Positions 25,048-32,504 of a stretch of DNA of 37,743 nucleotides are shown here, one piece after another (the stretch's first letter is position 1; each line of letters begins with the position of its first letter). This DNA comes from an uncultured Bacilli bacterium (lineage in GTDB: Bacteria > Bacillota_I > Bacilli_A > RF39 > UBA660). The position numbers and the translations under genes were made by a program. Location of the stretch: positions 1-37,743 of the forward strand of contig CANROY010000005.1 in the NCBI GenBank assembly GCA_947632355.1, read 5' to 3'. Under the pieces are notes generated by a model. That model did not search any database, was not told the DNA's origin, and saw only the letters and a list, made by a program, of their open reading frames with translations.

Positions 25048-25899
25048 TTATTTTTTTCTAAACATACCTTCTATTTGCAAACCAAATAGATAAAAATAGT
25101 AAAATATTCTTAATATTAGAATAGCAAATACATTTCTTTTTACTATCTCTTTTTCATAATAAAGTTGGCTATCTTTTATTAGTTTAAATTTCTCAATACG
25201 TTTTACATTTTTAGAAATACATTGATCTAATGCATGAAGTACCGTAACACGATTATTAACATATGTTTTGTATCCTAAATCCTTTAATTTTTTGGCCATA
25301 ATAATTTCTTCGTAATACAAAAATGTATGTTCATCAAAATAGCCGATGGCATCTAATACTTCTTTTTTTATAATAAAAAAGCATCCTTTTACAACATCTA
25401 CTTGTGTTAAATCCTCTTTATAGTTTTCTTTGGGATAAGAAAGTATTGAAAACTCAAAACGTCTTACAAATGGAATATTTGAAATTAATTCAGATAGAAA
25501 TGTCGGAAGTTTCCAACCACGAGAAATACCTAATGGTTCTTTAATAACGGGGGCAATTACCGAAATATTTTCATTTTCTAAATCATGCAGTAAAATCCCT
25601 AAATCTTTTTCTCTTACAATAATATCAGGATTACTAATAATAATATTTTCTACATTCAATTTTTCTATTGCATATTGAATACCAATATTATTCCCAGCCG
25701 CATAACCATTATTCTCTTTTGCTTCAACTAAAATAATTTTATCAGTTTCTAATTTTTTTAACTCTAAAATAGAATCGTCTGTACTTTTATTATCTACAAT
25801 TATTATATAATCTAATGTTTTATACTTCTTAATGTCTTGTACGAGTAACTTTGTATTTTCCCAATCATTGTAATTTAAAATAATTATGGCATTTTTCAT
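25048..25899 (-). CDS. GT2 family glycosyltransferase, WbbL-like
   Basis: This 283-residue protein has AIIILNYNDWENTKLLVQDI, VDNKSTDDS, NNGYAAGNNIGI and SNPDI in place of the DxD, then KGCFFIIKKEVL and YYEEIIMAKKL. These are the marks of WbbL-type rhamnosyl- and related transferases. A hydrophobic stretch near residues 257-275 (FAILILRIFYYFYLFGLQ) may anchor it to the membrane. GAGGT precedes the ATG. It lies between the Wzy-like/GT4 fusion and the DUF1972 transferase, so it probably acts early in chain assembly. The exact sugar is unknown. Confidence 0.85.
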   Translation of the reverse strand: MKNAIIILNYNDWENTKLLVQDIKKYKTLDYIIIVDNKSTDDSILELKKLETDKIILVEAKENNGYAAGNNIGIQYAIEKLNVENIIISNPDIIVREKDLGILLHDLENENISVIAPVIKEPLGISRGWKLPTFLSELISNIPFVRRFEFSILSYPKENYKEDLTQVDVVKGCFFIIKKEVLDAIGYFDEHTFLYYEEIIMAKKLKDLGYKTYVNNRVTVLHALDQCISKNVKRIEKFKLIKDSQLYYEKEIVKRNVFAILILRIFYYFYLFGLQIEGMFRKK

Positions 25900-25983
25900 A
25901 TTCTAACCTCATTATTATTTTATCAAAATAAAAAAAGAAAAAAAAGGAAATTCTTGCATTCACCTTTTTCGTCTTTATATTTA

Positions 25984-28140
25984 TCACATTTTCTTAAACA
26001 CATTTAATAATATATCTTTTGTATTTTGATTTGTGTACGCATCTACCGTTTGTAAAGCATTCTTAATTTTTTTATTCTTAGCGGTTGTTTTCATACTTAA
26101 AACTTCTAGTATTCTTTCTGCCAGTTCTTTTTCATTGCTAGGATTAAATAGTAAACTATTTTCATCATTTAAGTAATCACTTGGACCATATTTATTCGGA
26201 CCAATCACCAAAGTAGAGGTTGCCATCGCTTCTAAGCCAATAAGTCCTAGACTTTCACTTTTCATACGTGTTGGATAGACAAGTGCTTCTAAAGAATTAT
26301 AAATACTCACTAATTCTTCTTGAGAGACCATTGGTTTTCGAATGACTAGTTTCTCTACTTTATATTTTTTAATTAAATTTTCTAAAGTAGATTCTTCCCT
26401 ACCACTACCAACTAAAATAAAACGAATATTCTTATCTAATTTTTTACTTTTCTTTAATTCATTGATGGCTTTTATATACGTATCGTAGCCTTTATCTTTA
26501 TCAATACGACTAACAAATCCAAAGTATTTGTATTTCGAATCTAAGGAAGCATTTTTTAAGGCTGTTTTTTTATTTATCTTTTTAAATACATCTATATTTA
26601 CGCCACCTGAAGGATACACAACAATTTTCTTTTTATCTATATGATAATCTTTCATTAACACTTTCTTAAAATAGTTAGAAGGTGAAATAATGATATCGGA
26701 TGCTTTTAAGAAAAGTTTAGTAAGCAACTGATAGTTTTGATCCGTTTTTGTATCGGATACTACATCGTTTCCATGAACATTCATCACTAACTTAGTGTCT
26801 CGAGATAAAAGTTTTGGAATAAATACTCCTGCAGGTGTATGTGAAGCAAAATGTACATAGATATAATCATAGTTTAAGAAGGTTGCTTCTAAAAGCGATA
26901 GACCACACATACGCACGTATTCTATAAATTTATTCCATTTTCCAATCGTTTTATTCATAAATGCTAAATCAATCGTATAACCATTAGCAATTAATAAATC
27001 ATAGGTATTCTTAACAAAGACACCATAGTGCGGATTTTTACTATCCGGATACATATTGCTAACCAGTAAGATATCTTTTTTTCTTATGCCTGTATCCGTT
27101 TTCGAAATAGGTACTAAACAAGCAATAAAGAAAATAAGATAAGGATTTGTAAGAACATTTCCTAAACAAGATAAAAGAAGAACAAGAATAAAGATAAAAA
27201 TATAATTTTTCTTTAACTTTATTTGTTTTAAAGCATACGCAAAGTAAATCAGATAAAAAAGACTTCCAATAAACCCTATACTATAAAAAATATCCAAAGC
27301 ATCTATTTCTACTACTGTTCTATTTTCTACTCCAAAACCAAGAAGTTTTTCTACACCACTTCCATCTAAATAACTTTGATTTGCATTTTTAATATTTGTA
27401 ATGCGTCCATGAAACATTTCATTCATTGATGTATATTTTAAAGGCAATAGTTCTTCTATATGCATATTTGGTAAATAAACGGTAATTCCTAAAGCAATCA
27501 CCAAAATAGTTATCAGCGTTTTAAAGGAATCTTTTTTACAATATGCAAATACTTTTTTTATATTGCATAGAAGAAAACCAATAAAAAGAAGTAAAAAGCT
27601 TAAATAAAACGTTTTGGCTTTGATAAACAAACTAGAAAGTAATAGTAGAAGGAGCATAAAAAGTTTTAATAAATACGAATGACTTTCTATTAAATAAACA
27701 AAAGATAAACTAAAAGTTATAAATAAAAGATAAACAAAAGAATAAGGAATCGTTATAGAAAAAAGATTGGCTATTAAAAATAGAGTAAAGTAAAGACAAC
27801 TAACAATCGTAATCGTTTGTTTATTTATTTCTTCACCTTCATAAGTTGTAAAAAATAAGAGTAATGTTGGTAAAGAAAATAAAGTTAAAATATAAGTAAG
27901 TTCTTTTCCAAAAGATAAATGTGTTTTTAAACAATACGTAAGAAATAAAACAAAAAAGATTCCTAAAAAAATGAGTATTTTATGATTTTCTTTTCTTTTT
28001 AAAAGAAAGAATAGTACAAAAAGTAAAAGTATTCCTTTCACTCCTAAAACTAGATTATAGCAAACAGGATGCAAGCAAGAAAAGAAATCAAGAAATGGTA
28101 ATAAAAATAGAAAATAATGAAAATAACCTTTTTTTATCAT
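25984..28140 (-). CDS. fusion of a Wzy/O-antigen ligase-like membrane domain with a GT4 glycosyltransferase
   Basis: A 718-residue two-part protein. Residues 1 to about 345 form about ten hydrophobic helices. A large outer loop (about 220-285) contains HGRITN, LLGFGVENR and the acidic EIDALD ahead of YSIGFIGSLFYL, resembling the late loop and helix of Wzy/WaaL polymerases and ligases. Residues about 355-718 are a complete GT4 transferase (LLVSNMYPDSKNPHYGVFV, VNVHGNDV-like region, FVSRIDKDKGYDTYI, YPTRMKSESLGLIGLEAM with the E-x7-E pair). The sites would lie on opposite sides of the membrane. AGGAAGGTG precedes the ATG, 19 nt after tagO. Polymerase function is inferred from topology and loop, so moderate. 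Confidence 0.75.
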   Translation of the reverse strand: MIKKGYFHYFLFLLPFLDFFSCLHPVCYNLVLGVKGILLLFVLFFLLKRKENHKILIFLGIFFVLFLTYCLKTHLSFGKELTYILTLFSLPTLLLFFTTYEGEEINKQTITIVSCLYFTLFLIANLFSITIPYSFVYLLFITFSLSFVYLIESHSYLLKLFMLLLLLLSSLFIKAKTFYLSFLLLFIGFLLCNIKKVFAYCKKDSFKTLITILVIALGITVYLPNMHIEELLPLKYTSMNEMFHGRITNIKNANQSYLDGSGVEKLLGFGVENRTVVEIDALDIFYSIGFIGSLFYLIYFAYALKQIKLKKNYIFIFILVLLLSCLGNVLTNPYLIFFIACLVPISKTDTGIRKKDILLVSNMYPDSKNPHYGVFVKNTYDLLIANGYTIDLAFMNKTIGKWNKFIEYVRMCGLSLLEATFLNYDYIYVHFASHTPAGVFIPKLLSRDTKLVMNVHGNDVVSDTKTDQNYQLLTKLFLKASDIIISPSNYFKKVLMKDYHIDKKKIVVYPSGGVNIDVFKKINKKTALKNASLDSKYKYFGFVSRIDKDKGYDTYIKAINELKKSKKLDKNIRFILVGSGREESTLENLIKKYKVEKLVIRKPMVSQEELVSIYNSLEALVYPTRMKSESLGLIGLEAMATSTLVIGPNKYGPSDYLNDENSLLFNPSNEKELAERILEVLSMKTTAKNKKIKNALQTVDAYTNQNTKDILLNVFKKM

Positions 28141-28159
28141 TTTTAAACACCTTCCTAAA

Positions 28160-29215
28160 TTATTTATTTTTTTTATTCTCTTTATGATGGTTAAACAAAA
28201 TATTTGTTTTTAAAACTATAAATAAGAAAATAAGCATTAAACCTATATAAATTAAAATCACATAGCTTGTATCTCCTAGAGCATAGAAAATAGATAGACC
28301 AGCAAAGATAATATCAATTGCATAAATAATGAGTAAAGAAGTTCTTGTTGAAAATTGCATATTTAAAAGTTGATGATGAAAATGTTCTCTGTCTGGCGTA
28401 TTTAATGGATTTTGTTTTTTTAAAATTCTTCTTAATATGGAGAAGACAACATCCAGTATTGGTGTTGCTAATATAATAAGTGGAATAATTAAAGATGTGA
28501 ATGTTGCGGTTTTATATCCTAAAAGGGTTGTAACAGCAATAATAAATCCTAAAAAGTTACTTCCAGTATCTCCTAAATAAATTCTAGCCGGTGGAAAGTT
28601 ATAAACCAAAAATCCTAATGTTGCCCCTAGCATAATAAGAGCAAGTGTTGTATCTAAACCTTGTTGAGCGTTCATCATAAAGGCAATTACCGAAATCGTT
28701 AAAAAGTATATAGAACTAATACCAGAACATAAACCATCTAATCCATCCGATAAATTAATAGCATTCATAATCGCTAAGATTAAAACAATGGTAATGAGAT
28801 AATTCCAAGGAGTTGCAAATGTAAAATGGAATCCTAAAATACTAACATAATTTAAAGAAATTTGCCCATAAAAAACAACAATACAGGCAGCGACAATTTG
28901 CGTAAGTAATTGATATCTTGCTCTTAAGGGACTAATATCATCGATAAAGCCCATAAAGATAAGTAAAAAACTACCCATTAAAATAGAAAGCATTTGGACA
29001 CTACTTCTTGCGTATAGCATATAACCAAGCATGAAAGAAAAGAAAATAGCAAGACCTCCTAAAGTAGGCATTGGTATTTTATTTAAACGTCTTTTATTAG
29101 GATAATCAAAAGCTTTTACGTGTCTGGCAATTCTTTCTACAATTGGGGTAACAACTAAACTACATAAAAACGTAACAAATACAATGATAAATACATCATG
29201 ACCATTTACATACAT
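28160..29215 (-). CDS. tagO: undecaprenyl-phosphate N-acetylglucosaminyl-1-phosphate transferase (TagO/WecA/GacO type)
   Basis: This enzyme starts wall glycopolymer synthesis by moving GlcNAc-1-phosphate (or a related sugar) from its UDP donor to undecaprenyl phosphate. About ten hydrophobic helices carry the polyprenyl-phosphate transferase motifs, numbered from an upstream TTG at 29230: DYPNKRR (42-48), IDDI (96-99), NLSDGLDGL (159-167), GDTGSNFLG (220-228) and HFHHQLL (about 282). I place the start at the ATG at 29215 (351 residues), with GTGAT a few nt upstream. The TTG start is weaker. It is the first glycan enzyme of the locus and probably the initiating step for everything that follows. 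Confidence 0.93.
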   Translation of the reverse strand: MYVNGHDVFIIVFVTFLCSLVVTPIVERIARHVKAFDYPNKRRLNKIPMPTLGGLAIFFSFMLGYMLYARSSVQMLSILMGSFLLIFMGFIDDISPLRARYQLLTQIVAACIVVFYGQISLNYVSILGFHFTFATPWNYLITIVLILAIMNAINLSDGLDGLCSGISSIYFLTISVIAFMMNAQQGLDTTLALIMLGATLGFLVYNFPPARIYLGDTGSNFLGFIIAVTTLLGYKTATFTSLIIPLIILATPILDVVFSILRRILKKQNPLNTPDREHFHHQLLNMQFSTRTSLLIIYAIDIIFAGLSIFYALGDTSYVILIYIGLMLIFLFIVLKTNILFNHHKENKKNK

Positions 29216-29234
29216 CTTTATCACATCCAACTTT

Positions 29235-29240
29235 ATTATA
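29235..29240 (-). promoter_or_regulatory. possible -10 element before tagO
   Basis: A perfect TATAAT on the minus strand lies 20 bp before the tagO ATG, in a 55-bp A/T-rich gap. The -35 is not recognisable and the leader would be very short, so this is tentative. Confidence 0.35.
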
Positions 29241-29284
29241 ACGTAATTAATGAAAAAAAAGAAGAAAAACTAATTTTCTACTTT

Positions 29285-30586
29285 TTAAAATTGATCAAAC
29301 TCTTCTATCTTTTTATCTAAAGATTTATTTTCTTTGGATTGCTTTTTATCCTTTTTCTTGTCTTTTTTTGGTTTCTCTTTTTTATTTAGTAAATGAAGAA
29401 TTAAAATGAAAGATAAGAATAATATGCCTCCTAAACCAATAGATAATATCATATAAGTTTGCACATCTTTTTTTAAGACATCTAATTCTTCTGTATCCCA
29501 AATTTGAAAAGTACCTTCTTTGGTATCATAACGATAATAATCATATTTACCCGTTTCTACATTTAAGCCGTAGACTAAAACGAATCGACTAGAATCACTA
29601 TAACGATAGACTGGAACGGTTATATCATTAATGACAAGAGTTCCTTTTTTATAGCCTTTTATTTCTTTATCAAAATCCGTTAAGTATAAGGTAAGTGTAT
29701 TTTGATTCATTTCATTATATAGCGTATACGTATTTTTATTTTCATCATAAATAGCTAGACTTATTTTACCCTCTGCACTTTTTAATCCTACTAAAGTAAA
29801 CTTTGTGATATCACTATAGAAAGCAGGGATTGTAAAATCATTTATTAGTACTGTCTTTTCTTCATAGGTTTCTGGTTTGATTAAATTTTTTGCATTTTTA
29901 ATAATTGTATAGGTATCGTTTCCTACTTTCACTTCAATAGGATTTGTATCTTCTACATTTACTTTTACAATATATGTTTTGGTTGTACCATTTTCAGCTG
30001 TACAAATAATTTCAAAAGTATTTAATCCTTCTGTTACTTCTAATTCTCCAGTACCTGAAACAGAAGCATGGGATTCATTGGCTTTAGCATCTATTTTAAT
30101 TTTATTGACTGTAGATGGTACTGTAATTTCATATTCTAATGTATCTTTACTAAAAGCGGGCGTTAGTTCATACCCTTCAATGGTTATAGAAGCAAGATTA
30201 GGGTCAGTTGCTTTTTCTCTTACTTGGGTAATAGTGACTCTTTTACTGGTAGAAACATTTGTATTTTTACCATCTGCACTTGTAATATCTCCACTAACAG
30301 TAAAAGCCATTGCTCCAATACTTGTAGCTTTACATTTTACACTAAATGTTTTGGTTGTATTTTTTCCATTTGTAGATGCATCTGCAAAAGTAGTAGAACA
30401 TCCACTTGTATTTCCAGAAGAAGCAATATGTATGTTCCAAGCAGCAACATTTTTTACGGTAATACTTGCAGTTACTGTACTTCCTACTTCTACAGAGGAT
30501 GGAACACTTAAAGAATAGGTCCCTGCTGCTTGTACTACGATAGGAAATAATACTATAGCAATAAATATTTGAAATACTTTCTTCAT
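29285..30586 (-). CDS. membrane-anchored surface protein with Ig/cohesin-like and cadherin-like domains
   Basis: A 433-residue exported protein. A signal peptide (about 1-20, ending VQAA) is followed by a beta-rich domain at about 21-125 (SLSVPSSVEVGSTVTASITVK, two Cys) that resembles cohesin or bacterial Ig-like folds. A cadherin-like domain at about 130-210 follows (ASITIEGYELTPAFSKDTLEYE, then YIVKVNV). An unassigned beta-rich part with two similar segments (FTIPAFYSDITKFTLVGL and ITVPVYRYSDSSRFVLVYGL) precedes one membrane helix (about 378-400) and a very basic cytoplasmic tail. AGGAGG overlaps the stop of the upstream glucosaminidase gene (10 nt apart). A role as a wall-associated scaffold is inference; no enzyme motif is present. 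Confidence 0.75.
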   Translation of the reverse strand: MKKVFQIFIAIVLFPIVVQAAGTYSLSVPSSVEVGSTVTASITVKNVAAWNIHIASSGNTSGCSTTFADASTNGKNTTKTFSVKCKATSIGAMAFTVSGDITSADGKNTNVSTSKRVTITQVREKATDPNLASITIEGYELTPAFSKDTLEYEITVPSTVNKIKIDAKANESHASVSGTGELEVTEGLNTFEIICTAENGTTKTYIVKVNVEDTNPIEVKVGNDTYTIIKNAKNLIKPETYEEKTVLINDFTIPAFYSDITKFTLVGLKSAEGKISLAIYDENKNTYTLYNEMNQNTLTLYLTDFDKEIKGYKKGTLVINDITVPVYRYSDSSRFVLVYGLNVETGKYDYYRYDTKEGTFQIWDTEELDVLKKDVQTYMILSIGLGGILFLSFILILHLLNKKEKPKKDKKKDKKQSKENKSLDKKIEEFDQF

Positions 30587-30596
30587 TCTTTTCCTC

Positions 30597-32345
30597 CTAA
30601 CTTTGAGAAATCGTACCTGTTCCTAATAAGTATTGTCTCATTTTTAATAAATCAGCAGAATTAATGGTTTTATCTCCGGTTAAAGAAGCAGCTTCTTTAT
30701 AGGCACCATTTAAACTTGTTAATCCTAATAAATATTGTCTCATTTTTAATAAATCGGCAGAATTGATTTGACCATCGCCACTTAAATCTCCATAAATAAC
30801 GATTGTAAAGGTTTCATTATTATAAGAAACTGTTGTACCGGTACCTAGAACAGTACTATTGGTTGTAATAGGAACACCACCTAATTTTGCTTTTAAAGTT
30901 TCTAGACTATCTCCAACTGTAAACCCAGAGATATAAGTACCCTTGGTACGATAGCCACTAATACTTAAAGAAGAGGCTAAAGTTAAAGTTTGTTTATAAA
31001 CTTCGTTATTACTACACATTGTACAAGCACCACCACTGGCGTATACAAGACCAGCTCTTAAAGGATTGGATGCACTACTATTCGCACCAATATTAAAGAA
31101 GTTAAATAAACCACTATAAGTTTTTCCTTCGTATTCAAATTGTGCTCCTGTTGTTGCTCCACTTCCGTTTACTCCAGATTCTTGTTTGGCTAGAGAGGCT
31201 AAATAAACACTACTAACATTTGCTGTTTTACCAGCTTCTACAAAGATAGAAGCATAAGATTGGTTATCAAGAATGGAATAGCCATCCATAAAGGTATTTT
31301 TTAATACACCTGATACAACATTTTCAGTGTAATTAGAAGAATTTTCTAAACTTTCAAATTGTAAGATATATTTTTCTGTTAAAAAGTTTCTTGGATCTAA
31401 GAAATAAGCCGTTGTTTCAAAATTTGGATAATACCAATTGGTATCATGACCATATTGTACAGGTGAACCACTACTCATATCATAATATTGCGTACCACCT
31501 TGAACAGCTCCAACATTTTTAAATGCCTCTACAGACGTTTTAAAATCTAAACCAGTATGCATTGCTTTAAAAGTCCAATTGGCATGTTTAGAATGTAATA
31601 CTCTTAAAGCTTGTTTATAACTTTCAGGAAATCCTTCTTTATCTAAAGCTTGCTCAAATGCAGCATCGGTTACACTTGTTGTTTTTTCTACAGTTGCTAA
31701 ATTCTTTCCTGGTCGATTGTATACTTCTGCCATATTCTCATAGATAGGAATATTAAACTCTAAAGGTAAATCAAATAAACCATTTTTAGTATACGTTGAA
31801 TAACTTGAACTTGCTTCACTCGCTGGAGCTTGAATATTGGCCATATACAAATGATTATAAACATCATAGTAGCCATCTGGATTGACATTATATTTTTTTA
31901 AATAACTCGTAAATTGACCGCGACTTATATAAGAATTTGCAATAAATTTAGCTCCTCCTACAATGGCTTTCTTAGGACTTGTCCATGGGCGATCATAAAT
32001 ATCATAGCCATCAATCGATAAATACGTACCACAAATATAGCCAGTGATATTTTGATAACTTACTTGATACCAACCATTGGAACATCCTCCACCATCTGTT
32101 TTATTTAAAGATAAAACCGTAACAACCGTTCCTTCATCTAATTCTAATAAAATATTACTAACCCCGTTTTCTTTAGCAGTTGTAGGTTTTGAACGTAAAC
32201 GGACATCTTCTCCAGTAATTCGTCCAACATACGTTTCTCCTGCTAAAACTTGTACAGGAATTGAAAAAATAGAGGAAAAAAGAATTGAAGTACTTAAAAA
32301 TAAAGAAAAAGTTTTTTGTAAATATTTTTTCAAATTTTTTTTCAT
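30597..32345 (-). CDS. secreted SH3/glucosaminidase wall hydrolase with dockerin-like C-terminus
   Basis: A 582-residue exported enzyme. A signal peptide (about 1-35, VLA cleavage) is followed by a bacterial SH3 domain (about 39-108: GRITGEDVRLRSKP to GYICGTYL) and a long linker domain. Next comes a glucosaminidase domain (about 235-500) containing YLASLAKQESG (about residue 375-390), whose Glu is the probable acid, in the manner of LytD-like endo-beta-N-acetylglucosaminidases. The last ~60 residues hold two dockerin-like repeats. The first, DLSGDGQINSAD, keeps every calcium-loop residue; the second, SLTGDKTINSAD, lacks the first Asp. Both continue LLKMRQYLLG. It probably cuts the glycan strand during wall turnover. 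It heads the leftward locus behind an extended -10 promoter. Confidence 0.87.
   Translation of the reverse strand: MKKNLKKYLQKTFSLFLSTSILFSSIFSIPVQVLAGETYVGRITGEDVRLRSKPTTAKENGVSNILLELDEGTVVTVLSLNKTDGGGCSNGWYQVSYQNITGYICGTYLSIDGYDIYDRPWTSPKKAIVGGAKFIANSYISRGQFTSYLKKYNVNPDGYYDVYNHLYMANIQAPASEASSSYSTYTKNGLFDLPLEFNIPIYENMAEVYNRPGKNLATVEKTTSVTDAAFEQALDKEGFPESYKQALRVLHSKHANWTFKAMHTGLDFKTSVEAFKNVGAVQGGTQYYDMSSGSPVQYGHDTNWYYPNFETTAYFLDPRNFLTEKYILQFESLENSSNYTENVVSGVLKNTFMDGYSILDNQSYASIFVEAGKTANVSSVYLASLAKQESGVNGSGATTGAQFEYEGKTYSGLFNFFNIGANSSASNPLRAGLVYASGGACTMCSNNEVYKQTLTLASSLSISGYRTKGTYISGFTVGDSLETLKAKLGGVPITTNSTVLGTGTTVSYNNETFTIVIYGDLSGDGQINSADLLKMRQYLLGLTSLNGAYKEAASLTGDKTINSADLLKMRQYLLGTGTISQS
30620..30795 (-). 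repeat. two dockerin-like coding repeats
   Basis: Two copies of a ~45-bp segment encoding INSADLLKMRQYLLG, about 100 bp apart, are nearly identical in DNA (they differ at a few third positions). They are the two halves of the dockerin-like domain of the glucosaminidase, not a CRISPR array. Confidence 0.75.
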
Positions 32346-32371
32346 ATAATTTCACTTCCCTACGTATTTAA

Positions 32372-32380
32372 ATTATAGCA
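32372..32380 (-). promoter_or_regulatory. extended -10 promoter of the polysaccharide locus
   Basis: On the minus strand TGCTATAAT (32380-32372) is an extended -10 element 27 bp before the glucosaminidase ATG; AGGGAAGTGA provides the ribosome binding site. The -35 is poor. Confidence 0.55.
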
Positions 32381-32447
32381 TTAAACAATAGTAAATAAAA
32401 GAATATCGTCGTCTAGTATTGTTAAGGTATTGTCAAATAAATGATTA

Positions 32448-32477
32448 TTGTATAGAAGACCCAATTTATTATATAAT
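32448..32477 (+). promoter_or_regulatory. promoter of the LCP gene
   Basis: TTGTAT (32448-32453), an 18-nt spacer and TATAAT (32472-32477) precede GAGAGGA and the ATG at 32505. It is divergent from the glucosaminidase promoter, so the two wall operons share a ~160-bp control region. Confidence 0.5.
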
Positions 32478-32504
32478 AATAAAATATGAGAGGATTAAAA
32501 AAAT

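Noticed and set aside
29979..30518. A 179-codon open frame on the plus strand opposite the surface protein gene
   Set aside because: It has no ribosome binding site or promoter and mirrors the Thr/Ser-rich composition of the real gene on the other strand, so it is an antisense shadow.
30620..30795. Two near-identical DNA repeats as a possible CRISPR array
   Set aside because: There are only two copies, both in frame inside the glucosaminidase gene, and they encode dockerin-like repeats. No cas genes are present.
8185..32345. Recent mobile element or phage insertion bringing in the polysaccharide locus
   Set aside because: No transposase, integrase, attachment-site repeats or inverted-repeat ends were seen, and base composition looks like the flanking genes.
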